Shown: positions 1 through 11,053, counted from the stretch's first letter. The stretch is 64,000 nucleotides of DNA from Methanogenium cariaci JCM 10550 (GCF_001315945.1 NZ_BBBG01000002.1:1-64000), one strand, 5' to 3'. The notes: a model not told the origin generated them from the sequence alone. Translations and numbers: made by a program.

Positions 1-370
1 CACATGCCATGTCCACTGCGTCTCACCTTCCGGACCGATTCCCACGAAGTCATGGGTATCGGTGAATACCACATATCCGTCCTCATTCTCCTGGACATAG
101 CGGATGGTCGAGGCATTTCCTATGGCAACCGTCATATTGCCACTAACAGTCCCGTCTGCAGCAACAAACCAGACGGTCGGTCCGTCCTCTGTGGCACCGG
201 CGGCAATAAACCCTCCTGCAACAGGTGATTCAGTGAAGGCCGCCAGCTCCGTAGCACCGTCAATCGTAACCGTCCGGTTCAGGTCAGGCGGCTGGATGGC
301 CCCCACAGCCCCCGCAGACCAGGAACAGGATCATACAGACAAGGAATGTCCGTCTCACATACGCTCTCAT
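1..370 (-). CDS. Secreted surface protein, N-terminal part (partial)
   Basis: This is the 5' end of a leftward gene that runs off the left edge. The start codon at 368-370 opens a signal peptide (Arg-rich start, then FLVCMILFLVCG, then an Ala/Gly cleavage region). The mature part is rich in Thr, Gly and Val, as in beta-sandwich surface proteins of methanogens. The literal frame stops early. Removing one base from the C5 runs near 299-312 restores one frame to the window edge, so the break is probably a homopolymer error. The family is not recognised. Neighbouring surface-protein genes suggest an envelope role, which is inference. Confidence 0.55.
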
Positions 371-805
371 TACAAGAGTTTTTGTCCGCCGGTGCTAATA
401 GCATTCTCCCTTTTTCCCCCTCGCTCCCGCCCCCTTCCCCCCCCTGTGGGCAGGCAAGGCACATACCGCTTCAGGAAGGGTGACCGATCTATCATACGGC
501 TGGGTGATAATGGCCATTTTTCTTCCGGACATGAGACTGGAAATACTTTCACGTTCATGGGTGTGACCTCTGAATCTGTTCATACGAAGGGTAGAGCATC
601 GCAGAGAGTAAGGAGATAACATCGGGGGGGAGGAGGTATAAAATGTGGCGGCGACCTCTGTCTTCAGACTCACTCATTCCCCGGATCGGCACAAAAAAAC
701 CATTATTAAAGATCACAAACCCAAAAGTACACAACTACTCAATTGTCTCATTCTACATGAAATTACCATTAAAAGTACCACCACACCACAAAGGAGAGAG
801 AGAGA
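371..805. other. Intergenic region between divergent surface-protein genes
   Basis: No convincing gene is seen. It must hold promoters for the leftward gene ending at 370 and the rightward gene at 806. An A-rich stretch at 700-790 carries two similar segments (CCATTATTAAAG and CCATTAAAAGTACCA), either of which could be part of a promoter. A strong Shine-Dalgarno sequence, AAGGAGAG at 791-798, lies seven bases before the ATG at 806 and fixes that start. Confidence 0.5.
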
Positions 806-2706
806 ATGAAACCCGAAAACAGAAGAAAAACCCATTCAGTTACAATCATTTCCATTGTAGTATTCTGCATCGTTCTGATCTGTGCCAGCGGAGCTACAGC
901 AGCAATCCCCCCCATCACCGGGCCGATCACAGATATATACTACCTGGATCAGGAGAACCAGACCTATGTTATCACCGGAGACTGTAATGTATCAGCGCCC
1001 ACCGCCCTGTATGTGCAGGCAGACAACATCACCATCACCAGTAATGGATCGGTCACCCTCACCTGCCCGGATTCGGGGTTGAATGCCAAAGGAGTGATCA
1101 TATCTGAGGATGTGCAGTACACCTCCATTAAAAATGTCACATTTTCCGGATTTTTATATGGAATCGAATGCAGAAACGGTGCGGGAAATGTGACCATAGA
1201 TACCTGCAGGGTAGAGAACGGCACTATTGCAAGCCAACCTGCTATCCGTCTCTGGAACTCTGTGGATTCCCTCACGGTCGTGGACTCGTATTTTTGTGAC
1301 CAGGAAGGTATGTACAGCAACTCAGCGCTTTTGACCAGACTTACTATCCGTAACAACACATTCTCTGACATACCTGATTTCGCCTTCGACCCGCTAAATC
1401 TCTACGATTCCGTAATTGAAAATAATACCTTCACCCGGTGCGACTATGGCATTATGCTGAATAATGCCAATCCGGCAACAGATGCTGGGGGGGTGATTAT
1501 CCGGAACAACACCTTTACGGAATTTTCGCACATTGGAATCAGGCTGAGTGGGATCGGTGGAGTTTCGATCTGCGACAACACTATTGAAGGGGGGGATCTA
1601 TGGGTCACTCCCTCCTCCTTTAGCACCGGCATATGGCTTATCGATGTAAATAATACAGATATCAGCCGCAACACCATCGAAGCATGCGGAGATTACGGCA
1701 TCATCTGTTTCGAAAGTTCAGCCATCACCGGCACCGGCAACATCCTCCGGGAAAATGACCAGGGTCTGAATATCCAGGCTAACGGGAATCGGGACTTTGT
1801 TGATACATATCTCTCAGCGAACATAAACAGCGGGATCTCCATCAACAAAGATGTGGATGGGAACGATTCTTTCACGAATATCACGCTCTCTGACCCAAAG
1901 ACACAGATGGACTTCAGTGGGAAGAATGTCCGTCTCTCAGAGGCAGGGGCATATCCAGCCGATGTACCGGACGGATACCAGTTCACCGGTGCCATTGCAT
2001 ATATTCAGGAGGATGCATTAGTGGCCGATGTAATGAGGGCCAACATCACCTTCCATTACACAACAGCAGATATCGCGGGTATCACTGAATCCGGCCTCAC
2101 CGTTCTTCGATCCGACAGCACGGCCGGAAGATTGTGGTCCGAAACAGATTCCACTGTTAACACTACCACCCGGACGGTATTCACCAATTACACATTTGCT
2201 CCAGGTGAAGAGGAACTCTACTTCGCCTTGGCAGGGCCCATCACTCCTGCAGAAGTGACCATCATGGCAAATCTCTCGACAGGGTGGAACATGGTCTCGG
2301 TACCTGTGCGAAACGCCACCTATGATATACCCCCCCTGAGATACAGCCGGCCATTTACCGATATAACGGCAACACCTACACTGAGGTGACCGACCTCTCC
2401 ACACTTGGGAATTGGGACGGATACTGGGTAGCAGCCACCGGCCCCCCCTGTACCCTCACAATGACTGGTGAACCAGTGGTAAATATCACCCGAACCAGCA
2501 CAGCAGGGTGGAACATGGTCGGCAGCACGGCCACAGAGATACCCTTTGAAGGACATCTTACCTCAGAACCGGAAGGCATTATCAGAGGTTCCATCTATAC
2601 CTATGACCCCCCCGCCACCAGGGCCTATACCATACCTGTTGCAAATATGCCTGGCTGCGGATACTGGATTAGTGCAGCAACAGATGGAGACATTGTTCTC
2701 GAATAA
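806..2706 (+). CDS. Secreted right-handed parallel beta-helix protein
   Basis: The start is set by AAGGAGAG seven bases upstream. Residues 1-34 form a signal peptide ending near GATAA. Residues 60-400 carry repeated beta-helix turns of the NosD/CASH kind (IRNNTF, ISRNTIE, GIMLNN). The C-terminal 130 residues contain two GWNM motifs and a GCGYW motif, and the same domain ends the protein at 4516-6710. The literal frame stops at 2389. A run of seven C at 2330-2336, where five would fit, shifts the frame, and the domain continues to 2706. It is probably an exported cell-surface or polysaccharide-interacting protein. The ligand is unknown. Confidence 0.8.
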
Positions 2707-3283
2707 TGTATTTCTTTATGTCCAAAGAGACCGGTCTTACGTAAAAAACAGGCAGAAAACCTATAATTGTAGTTGTGAGTCAGTTCAGAAAAGATATCCG
2801 ATGAATATCCCTACAGAAAAGAACCACCCGCTCACATTCATATTCCTCTTCTCTTTTTGGTCTTTTTTTACACCCTCTTTTTTATCCCCCCCCATAGATC
2901 AGAAAAACCGTCACCGGATGCTGAAGAAATCAGTACAGCCCCCCCTGTTTGCCACTTCACTTGAATTCATCTGATTGCGATGGGATATAATTCGGCATTT
3001 CCGGATATCTGGAGAATCCTAACCCGGCAGTCAAATTCAATGCTGACTTCTTGGGGGGGGTTTTAGGAACATAAAATATCTCAGTAGACCAAATGGCAGA
3101 CCGAGGTTACCGTCATGGGAATTCTTCCGGACTCATTCGATACGCAGCCTCTCACCAGGAATGAACGGATCCTGAATAGTCCGTGGGTTTCCATGAAAGA
3201 GTGAGGGGGGGAGCCAAAAAATGAAAACATCCAATAAACAACACAAAAAAACGAGGGAATGAGTGATGGATAATTCCTTTTGA
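2707..3283. other. Intergenic region, no gene recognised
   Basis: The 577 bases between converging genes contain only short overlapping open frames without recognisable motifs. T-rich stretches follow the stop at 2706 (around 2850-2885) and could act as a terminator for the upstream gene. C8 (2886-2893) and G8 (about 3053-3060) runs occur here too, showing that the long G/C runs are not confined to coding DNA. Confidence 0.5.
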
Positions 3284-4010
3284 TCACTGCATCTTCTCTT
3301 CAATTCTCTTCAGCACCATGGTAATATCCCGGAGTTCCTGCAGCACGACAGCATCCGTCCCCTGCGTCCGGGATCCGGATGAAACGGACGAAGAGCCTGT
3401 GATAGTCTCTGCACCGGTGACCGCAGCAATGGAGTGACCAGATCGTACGAAATCCATGATGACGGCACGAAGAGGTTCGGGGGGGTCACGGATGCCCTGA
3501 AGTTTAATCTCTGCAAGCTGATTTGCCGAATAACCGGCGGTCTGGATACGCAGATTTGATATGCCAAAGAGCCGCATCACCGGGCCCTGGATGATGTCGA
3601 CGTTCGTGATACGATTGTAGGGGGGGACGATGCCGGTCTGTTTCCAGAGAACCCCGCGGCCCCCAGGTCATCTCAGTCGGGGGGGTGAGCAGGTAGCTTA
3701 CCGTTCTGCAATAAAGGTAGGCCCAGAGACCGCCTGCCACGGCAAAGACCACAAAGATTCCTGCGATCACCGCAAGGATACCACCATCTTCCCCATTCAG
3801 GATGCCAAATCCCATCAGAGCAAAGAAAAAGGTGGGGGGGATCAGCATGCCCAGTCCGGTCACTACGATCAGGTAGGGCCGAAAGGACGAATCCGGAGTA
3901 AACGGAGAATCTATTTGAACAGGCATGGATACTCTTTCTGTGGCAGTCGCAATCAAGGTTTGTCCGGAATACGACACAGACACAGAAACCCGCGGGGCAT
4001 CGTCCGGCAT
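3284..4010 (-). CDS. Membrane protein with bacterial PH-2 (YdbS-like) domain
   Basis: The N-terminal 40 residues are followed by two membrane segments (YLIVVTGLGMLIP..FFALMGFG and ILAVIAGIFVVFAVAGGLWAYLY). After them comes a PH-like fold of the DUF304/YdbS family, seen in VLWKQTGIV, YNRITNVDIIQGP and RLFGISNLRIQTAG. The C-terminal 60 residues carry a short helical tail ending LKRIEEKMQ. The frame is broken near 3650-3662 (about one base too many around CTGGGGGCC), and the two halves join cleanly there. Four C7 runs add extra Pro codons. The family is known for membrane association, but its function is unproven. Confidence 0.75.
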
Positions 4011-4399
4011 ATCTGTCAGAGTTACCGGCCGGATTTTACCCGACAGGGAAGTGATCCTGCACTATCACTCCCGGCTGGTCAAGATATTCCCATCAGATCT
4101 CTGGCAGAAGCAGGATCAGTCCATATGCTCCTCTATATGCCACCGCATTTCTGTTTTTAATACAAAACAGGAAATGATGCTCCATCCCATAGTCATCCCG
4201 GAAGGTATCAGATCAAAGAGATGTACATAAAATAATCACCGGAAACAGATTTTAAGAGGAATAACAGACAGGAGAAAGAGTATTCTTCCAGTTCCGACGA
4301 CCGGCATCACGGCATGGAAATAACCTCTGAAACATCCCGAACCAATGATAAATATCCAATATGAGCTTTAAATAATAATCAAACCCTGTTATTAACATA

Positions 4400-4450
4400 T
4401 TTTACAATATATTGGCACTTTTTACAATAAAATAAGATTTTTATACAATA
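4400..4450 (+). promoter_or_regulatory. Three phased TACAATA repeats upstream of the 4516 gene
   Basis: The heptamer TACAATA occurs at 4403-4409, 4423-4429 and 4444-4450. The spacings are 20 and 21 bp, about two helical turns, and each copy is preceded by T-rich sequence. The array lies 65-115 bp before the GTG start at 4516 in a strongly A+T-rich block (about 4370-4490). It could be an operator for cooperative regulator binding, with the TATA box among or beside the repeats. The rest of 4011-4515 shows no gene. Confidence 0.45.
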
Positions 4451-4515
4451 AATTACTGCAATATAAAGTAATGGGATATATTTATACAGTCTGACATGTC
4501 GTAGTAGACTGGGGT

Positions 4516-6710
4516 GTGCCTACATTGAGGTATCAAAATGTAACCTGGTATGGTGTCCTTCTGCTTATAGGAGGACTGTTAATGACACCGGTATCTGCCG
4601 GAGAAATATGGAACGTAACGACTGCCGACGCTGCAACTGATGTCGGTCGGTTTTCATCGCTTGCGATAGGAATTGATGACATTCCGGCAATCAGCTATCT
4701 GGATTATGACGCAAATAACCTGAAGTATGCATGGAACGACGGCAACGGGTGGCAGACAACCACCGTCGATGCGAATAAAAGTGTGGGATATCACACATCA
4801 CTGGTTCTGGACGCGGAAAATCATGCGGCCATCAGTTATTATGATGCGATAAACGAAGACCTAAAGTATGCCCGCTATGACGGGGCAGACTGGCTGATCA
4901 CAACCGTTGACACGGCGGGGGGGGCAGTGGGATGGTATACCTCACTTGCCTGGGACAATAACGGCCATCCGGCCATCAGTTATCAGAATTTCTCCCAATT
5001 GGATCTGAAGTATGCCTGGAACGATGGCACCGGTTGGGAGACCGTAACCGTTGATGCAGGGGGAGAGCGTCGGATGGTATTCTTCGCTTGCCTTTGATGC
5101 AGGGGGGTGCTCCCGCGATCAGTTATTCTGATATCACCAATTCCGAGCTGAAATACGCCCGGTATGAAGGAACCGAGTGGAAGATCTCAACCATTGATGA
5201 CAGTGGGATTACCGGAGAATATGTCTCCCTTGCCTTCGACACCACCGGTCATCCGGCTGTCAGCTATACCGATTCGTCCACTGGTGAGCTGAAATACGCC
5301 CACCATGACGGGACAGAATGGCATATCTCGACCATTGATATACCGGAGGTTATTAGCGAATACACCTCCCTTGCCTTCGACACCGCCGGTCATCCGGCCA
5401 TCAGTTATACTGACGCGGCGACTGGTGATCTAAAGTATGCCCTCCATGACGGGACAGAATGGCAGATCACGACCATCGATACCGGAGCGGGTAAATTTGA
5501 ATATACCGCCCTTGCCTTCGACACCGATGGTCATCCGGCCATCAGCTACTCTGATGAAACTACCGGGACGTTGAAGTACGCATCCGCGACATTCACCGGG
5601 GCCGTGCAGGTCACATCCGTTCCCGCGGGAGCGGCCATATGGATTGACGGTGCAGATACCGGAAAGATAACGAACAGCACCATACCACTCACACCGGATG
5701 ACTACACCGTGAACGTCAGGCTTACGGGGTATGAAGAGCCGGTCGCACAGGTTGTCACCGTCACCGATGGGACGACCGGGAACGTTGCATTTAATCTGGT
5801 ACCCATCCCCCCCGAACCGCAGGGAAACCTGACCGTAACATCCGTTCCCGCAGGGGGGGCTGCCATATGGATTGATGGTGCCGATACCGGAGAGATAACA
5901 GATCACAACTTTGCCCTCACACCGGGTGACTACAACGTGTACGTCAGGCTTGCGGGGTATGAGCAACCGGTCGCACAGACCATCACTGTCACCGACAAGA
6001 CAACGGTGAATGCCGCATTCAACCTTGTCCCCCCCATTCCGGAACCGCAGGGAAACCTGACCGTCACATCCGTTCCCGCAGGAGCTGCCATATGGATTGA
6101 CGGTGTGGATACCGGAGAGATAACAGATCACAACTTTGCCCTCGCACCGGGTGACTACACCGTGAACGTCAGGCTTGCAGGGTATGAGGAACCGGACACA
6201 CAGACCGTCACCGTAACAGATGGGACAAACGTGAATGCCACATTTACCCTCATACCACTCCCGGTAAATGTGACCGTCACCCTATCAGCCGGCTGGAACA
6301 TGATCTCTGTGCCGGTGGCAAACGCCACCATCATCCTCCCATCGGAGGCAGGTTCGGTCTACCGTTACAATGTGAGCGTCTATGAACTGGTGGAAGACCC
6401 CCCCGCCAGTGTTCTGCCCGGAGAAGGAATCTGGGTGTCAGCGATGGCCCCCCCGTGCACGCTCACCTTCACCGGCCAGAGACTGGACTGCTACACCGAA
6501 CCGGTGCCTTCCGGCTGGAATATGATCGGCAGCTGCACGGAGATGATGCCCTTTACCGATCATCTGACATCCGACCCGGCAGAGGCACTGACGGATCAGA
6601 TCTACACCTATGACACGGAGAGCGGTACGTATGTGAAACCGGCATCCTGCAACCCCGGTTGCGGCTACTGGGTCCTCACCAGCACCGGCTGTGAAGTCTG
6701 CCTCACATAG
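4516..6710 (+). CDS. Surface protein: seven propeller-like repeats, three PEGA domains, GWNM tail
   Basis: The likely start is GTG at 4516, followed by a signal peptide ending TPVSAG. Residues 35-355 carry seven repeats of about 43 residues with the core HPAISYxDxxxxxLKYAxxDGxxW, which may form a beta-propeller. Three PEGA domains follow (SVPAGAAIWIDG), linked by Pro-rich spacers, then the double-GWNM C-terminal domain shared with the protein at 806-2706. The frame is broken twice in the fourth repeat. G5 at about 5057-5061 needs four bases, and G6 at 5102-5107 needs five. With both corrected the repeats are continuous. An extracellular anchoring or adhesive role is likely. Confidence 0.8.
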
Positions 6711-6842
6711 GCCCGCGTGAGATCGGGTGCCAGGGGGGGGAGAAACACAAACGTTCTCTTTTTTCATAACCTCCCTACTGGTCGGAAAGAACAGTCTGCC
6801 GGAAACAGAACACTCATTATCTGCCGGTGCAGTATAGATGAC

Positions 6843-7637
6843 ATGGCCGGGATTTTCTCACGGATACGGGCACTCATATCCGGCGACAACAAGTCGGGGG
6901 GGGTGCCACCTACGGGCCGGAGATTGACTGCATCGTGGATACCGCATCGGTGATCTGCAGGGATACGGCTCCGTCCGGAGAGATTCTTCCTGCATACCAA
7001 AGCAGTCTCACTCGGGTAGAGGCATTCTGGAACAGGGCGGCAGCATGCCGAAACAAAGAGGCGCTCGTCTCTCTTCTTGCAGAGCATGTACGGAAATACC
7101 CGCAGGAGAGCCTTCGCCAGATGATGGTAAACTTCGAAAAGAGACCCGCGACATCCCCCCCGCTGACTACCGGGATCCTCTCCTCAAAGCAGTCCACGAG
7201 GAGATCTTCGACACGCACCACCGCCTGCTGACAGTGGCGACCCATGAGGCGACCGTTCCTGGCGCTCCGCTTCCCTGCGGAGAGGGTTTACCGATTACTG
7301 CCGGATGGTGCAGCAGGCGGCCGCACACAAGGCGGAGGAGAAAGACCCCGCTCTCCTCTCACTGCACTATGCACTTGCCTGCTATGCGATGTATGCGGAG
7401 GATGGGCCCGGACATCCTGTTGAGACACCCTTTCCGGGCGGACTATCTGTCGAGCAGGACGGGCGGATATATTACTGCCCGGTGCGGGATCATGCAGATG
7501 ATGTGCCATTTGCGCTCTGCCCCTTCTGCCCGGCAGTCCAGACCACCGGAGTACACCTCATCCGTGACCCGCAGGAGAGGGACCGGATACAAAAACAGGG
7601 ATATATCGAGAACTATTTCACCAATTTCAAGGGATAA
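6843..7637 (+). CDS. DUF2115 (UPF0305) family protein
   Basis: The C-terminal third matches the methanogen DUF2115 family through HPVETPFPGG, YYCPV and CPFCPA. The Cys pairs suggest a metal site. The start at 6843 (MAGIFSRIRALISGDNKSG) is the best in-frame Met but has no clear ribosome site. Frames change at the G8 run 6896-6903 (six would fit), near the C8 run at 7154-7161, and near 7260-7300. The three pieces give one protein of about 260 residues. Function is unknown. The family is largely restricted to methanogens and some other archaea. Confidence 0.65.
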
Positions 7638-7643
7638 ACGCCT

Positions 7644-8165
7644 TCAGGTAAAGAAGGCGACATAGATACCCGCCATAACGACGATACTCCCCCCCGCCCA
7701 GGCAGAGAGCGGCAGGATTCCCCCCCAGTATCCTCCTGCAACAAGCACCAGTCCTGCACCGGTGATCAACAACCCTGCCCGCCGCCGCTGCATCGGGTCC
7801 TTCACCGCCTCCTGCCTGGTGAAGGGGTTCTTCCCTCCACTGCCGTTCTCCTGAGCCCGCGAACGATACATCCGTGAGAACGATCCAAACCCACCGTCTG
7901 ATGACGAACGCTGCCCGGTGCGGCTGAAGGGAGAACCTCTTGTGCCAGAGCTCTCTTCCATGAGATTGATCCGGACAAGCAGGTTACCCGTCTGTGACCC
8001 GCTTCGGGAGCCGAGGCCTTTCAGGCGCAGCACCACATGCCCGTCGATCCGTTCGGGAACCCGGAAGGTGACTATCTTTCCTTTGAGGTGAATCTCCTTT
8101 TTTTTCCCGAGTTCATCCGGGGGGGTAACCCAGACGGCATACTCACGATCAAGGTTCCCTGTCAT
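7644..8165 (-). CDS. DnaJ C-terminal-like domain membrane protein
   Basis: Residues 1-70 resemble the peptide-binding C-terminal domain of DnaJ/Hsp40: GKIVTFRVPERIDGHVVLRLKGLG followed, after a short loop, by GNLLVRINL. A Ser/Arg-rich linker follows, then two membrane segments (AGLLITGAGLVLVAGGYWGG and SIVVMAGIYVAFF). No J domain is present, so it probably does not recruit Hsp70 by itself. The gene lies just downstream of a zinc-ribbon membrane protein on the same strand, and the two are probably co-transcribed. The run of C7 at 7688-7694 adds residues near the last helix. Confidence 0.6.
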   Translation of the reverse strand: MTGNLDREYAVWVTPPDELGKKKEIHLKGKIVTFRVPERIDGHVVLRLKGLGSRSGSQTGNLLVRINLMEESSGTRGSPFSRTGQRSSSDGGFGSFSRMYRSRAQENGSGGKNPFTRQEAVKDPMQRRRAGLLITGAGLVLVAGGYWGGILPLSAWAGGSIVVMAGIYVAFFT

Positions 8166-8207
8166 CGTCTCTGTGCTCCGTCACCACACATTCCCCCCCC
8201 TCTCCTT

Positions 8208-8698
8208 TCAGATAGGAATGGTATTATTGATCTCTGTACCGTCGGTATAGACGGCAACATAATAGATACCCACCGGTTTTCCCACGGTGCCGGTCTCAAC
8301 CGGTCCGAGAACCGTTCCCGGCTGCGGGTCTGCAAAGGAGAACCTCTGCGATGAACGTCCCCCCCTTCTGCAAGAACCGCTATCTGCAGGTCTGTTACAT
8401 TTCTGCCGTCAGCGCTGCCTTCATACGCAATGGACGCATTCCCATCCGAAAGAATGACGGCAAACCGGACATCTCCGGTGCTCGTGACGGTTGTCGGACC
8501 GAAAAAGACCGGGAACAGAAGGTAGGCCAGGATAATGACCACCACTGCAAGAACGGCCACCACCGCCATCTCCCTTTGCATTGTGTAACGCTTTTTCAGG
8601 GACTGGCCGCAGACCATGCAGATGGTGGCACCCTCCCCCCCCGGTACCGGTTCCCCCCCACATCGTGGACAGACATCTGTTTTTATTCCCCCCCACAC
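8208..8698 (-). CDS. Zinc-ribbon single-pass membrane protein
   Basis: The GTG at 8698 starts a protein with an N-terminal zinc ribbon (CPRCGG..CMVCGQ, four Cys), a basic stretch, and one membrane helix (MAVVAVLAVVVIILAYLLFPVFF). A small extracellular beta domain ends in YYVAVYTDGTEINNTIPI. The literal frame runs past this end because of the seven-base C run at 8357-8363; a one- or two-base correction gives the stop at 8208-8210. It lies immediately upstream of the DnaJ-like membrane protein. No enzymatic motif is visible. Confidence 0.6.
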
Positions 8699-8953
8699 CC
8701 CCCCCTTTTGATCAAAGGATTACTATGAGCACAGGTCTCTTCAACATTGTCATTTCGCGAAGACCGGCTTGTCGTATCATACACATATTCAAAGAGAACC
8801 CTTTTTTATATCTCCACCACATTCATTCGAAGAGAACTATTTTCTTGTATTCCCGTCAATTTGATAATCAGGTGGAGAGACGAGCGCATGCTATTTTTTC
8901 CTGCAGACAGGGAGTGTGCCATGCCCGGGACTACCATCTGAAGGTGTGCAGCT

Positions 8954-9988
8954 ATGATCAAAGTGGCAATTAACGGATACGGAACGATTGGCAAACGGGT
9001 GCTGATGCGGTGGCCGCTCAGCCGGACATGGAAGTTATCGGGGGTCTCCAAGACCGACCCTCAGGGGGAGGCATATATCGCAAACGAGCGGGGATACCCC
9101 CCCCTATATATCGCAGATATTACCAAGAAACCGGCCTTTGATGAGGCAGGCATTGCGGTCGCAGGAGATGTGGAAGGCATGCTGCGCCAGTGTGATATCG
9201 TCGTCGATGCCACCCCCCCCGGCGGGGTGGGAAAATCGAATAAGGCGCTCTATGAACTCTACAATGTCAAGGCCATATGGCAGGGCGGCGAGAAGCACGA
9301 GCTGGCAGGCATATCGTTTAATTCATCCTGCAATTATCACGATGCCTTCGGCGCTGACTTTGTGCGGGTGGTGTCCTGCAATACGACCGGGCTGTGCCGC
9401 ATCATCCAGCTGGCAGACGAGGCATATGGTGTGAAGTCGGTCTTTGCAACGATGGTGCGCCGCGGCTCTGACCCCCCCGGCGGGATCAAGAAGGGGCCGG
9501 TGGACGCCATCGTCCTCAATCCGGTCACCATCCCGTCCCACCACGGCCCAGATGTGAACACCATCCTCCCGTCAGTCGATATCGTGACAACTGCGATGAT
9601 CGTGCCGACGACTTTTATGCACATGCATGTGATCCGCATGGAACTGGCACGGGAGGCCAGTTGTGAGGGCGTCCTTGACCTGATCAGGAAACATCCGAGA
9701 ATCGGTATCGTGAAGGGTGCCTCCGGCATCACCTCCACGGCGGAACTCAGGGAACTGGCCTCGGACATGGGCCGCCCCCCCCGCGGTGACCTCTGGGAGT
9801 CCTGTGTCTACGAGGACTCGGTTGCGGTCGGCAAGAACAATGAGCTCTATCTCTTCCAGGCCATTCATCAGGAGGCGGATGTCGTCGTCGAGAACATCGA
9901 CGCCATCCGTGCAATGATGAAGGGAGCGGACACCGCTGAAGAGTCCGTCCGCATCACCAACGAAGCGCTCGGCCTGAAGGCGATCTGA
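8954..9988 (+). CDS. gap: Glyceraldehyde-3-phosphate dehydrogenase, archaeal type
   Basis: This is NAD(P)-dependent phosphorylating GAPDH of glycolysis and gluconeogenesis, with the archaeal NGYGTIGKRV Rossmann start, the active-site segment VSCNTTGLCR with catalytic Cys, and the C-terminal IHQEADVVVENIDAIRAMM. The length (about 340) is normal. Between about 9000 and 9044 the literal translation is out of frame. One missing G (GTGCTG for GTGGCTG) and one extra G (G5 at 9040-9044) compensate, and the corrected segment reads VADAVAAQPDMEVIGVSK. Four long C runs insert one extra Pro each (GYPPLYI, DATPPGG, SDPPGG, GRPPRG). Confidence 0.95.
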   Translation: MIKVAINGYGTIGKRVLMRWPLSRTWKLSGVSKTDPQGEAYIANERGYPPLYIADITKKPAFDEAGIAVAGDVEGMLRQCDIVVDATPPGGVGKSNKALYELYNVKAIWQGGEKHELAGISFNSSCNYHDAFGADFVRVVSCNTTGLCRIIQLADEAYGVKSVFATMVRRGSDPPGGIKKGPVDAIVLNPVTIPSHHGPDVNTILPSVDIVTTAMIVPTTFMHMHVIRMELAREASCEGVLDLIRKHPRIGIVKGASGITSTAELRELASDMGRPPRGDLWESCVYEDSVAVGKNNELYLFQAIHQEADVVVENIDAIRAMMKGADTAEESVRITNEALGLKAI

Positions 9989-10147
9989 TTTTTTTACGAC
10001 CGGAAAGAACAATAGGAAAAAGAGAACCGGATGTGACCGCTGGTGCGTGTCACATTCTGGCCAATCGGGGGGGACAGGGATTCTACCCATCCCGACCCGA
10101 CCAAATACTTTTTTGGAGTGACGGTATTTCCCCCCCCGAACACCGGA

Positions 10148-10650
10148 TTACTGTTCACCCGTGCCGAGCATATACTTCACAACCTCCGGGGGCATGGTGG
10201 TGGATGCAACAATTTCATCGGCGGACATGCCGGATGCGGCCAGCCGTTTCACACAGACGTCCATTCTCTCTCCCACCTCGATCATGTGACCGTCCGGGTC
10301 AAGGAAACGGACGGTGAGCTGGCACCAGGCTGAGCAGTAACTCCATGTACAAATTCGACACCGGCAGCATTCAGTTTATCAAATGTCTGCTCCATATCCT
10401 CTGTTTCGTAATATATTTCGAGCATCCGCTTTGAAGAAAAATCTTCACCATTGGTGTCAGCAGCCCCGAATATCACATCTCTGCCGTACCGCCCGTCCCA
10501 GATCGCAAGTGCACTTTTAAAACCGACATTTTTGCCGAGATCAAGCTCAATTTCCTCTCCCATGACCTCAGTGTAGAATTTTTTTGAAATCTCCACATCG
10601 TTCACAAACAGAACGGTCGAATGGAAGGAAAAAATGGGGTTGTCCGCCAT
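10148..10650 (-). CDS. VOC (glyoxalase/bleomycin-resistance fold) family protein
   Basis: The N-terminal half shows a vicinal-oxygen-chelate module: STVLFVNDVEISKKFYTEVM, then FKSALAIWD and MLEIYYETEDMEQTFDKL. After a frameshift near 10325-10335 the other frame supplies the typical end RFLDPDGHMIEVGE and a tail of about 45 residues ending VVKYMLGTGEQ. One base appears to be missing there, and no long G/C run is involved. VOC proteins bind a metal and act on varied small molecules; the substrate cannot be told here. The gene is isolated, between gap and a non-coding repeat. Confidence 0.7.
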
Positions 10651-10832
10651 ACTCTAACGATTCCTGCAGACCGTAATAATACTTCTGTGAGGGGTCTGAA
10701 AGTGTCAGGAGCACAACGATCCCGACTCCGGGAATTTTTCAGAAATCAGTATGACATATGGTTCGCGTCACGTTGGCCAAAAATCCAATCATTCGGTTAA
10801 GCAACGCATAAATACCCTCAAAAACAACCTGC

Positions 10833-11050
10833 GCTCGAAAAAAACTGATCCACACAGAGGCCCGGAGAGGGCCGATCTCAGTCGGGATGACCTTCCAGCA
10901 TCCTCTCAAAATATCCGGCAATAGTGACCCCATGATACTCCACAATTAACATTTTTTTCGTAAACAACAGGCAATAAATGGGTATTTTTCCGGCAGAAAA
11001 TATGAGCGGAAAATACGTTCGTTTTACGCCCCGATACCCCGAAAAAGGGG
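10833..11050. repeat. Dispersed repeat, divergent copy A
   Basis: This stretch shares blocks with two copies at 23.4-23.9 kb: ATCCACACAG near 10848, CCTCTCAAAAT near 10902, TTTTTCCGGCA near 10985 and GAAAATACG near 11010, in the same order and spacing. It lies in the 400-bp gap between the VOC gene and the PEGA protein gene. No coding capacity is conserved among the three copies in this region. It may be a structured RNA, a regulatory element or a decayed mobile element. Confidence 0.45.
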
Positions 11051-11053
11051 GGG

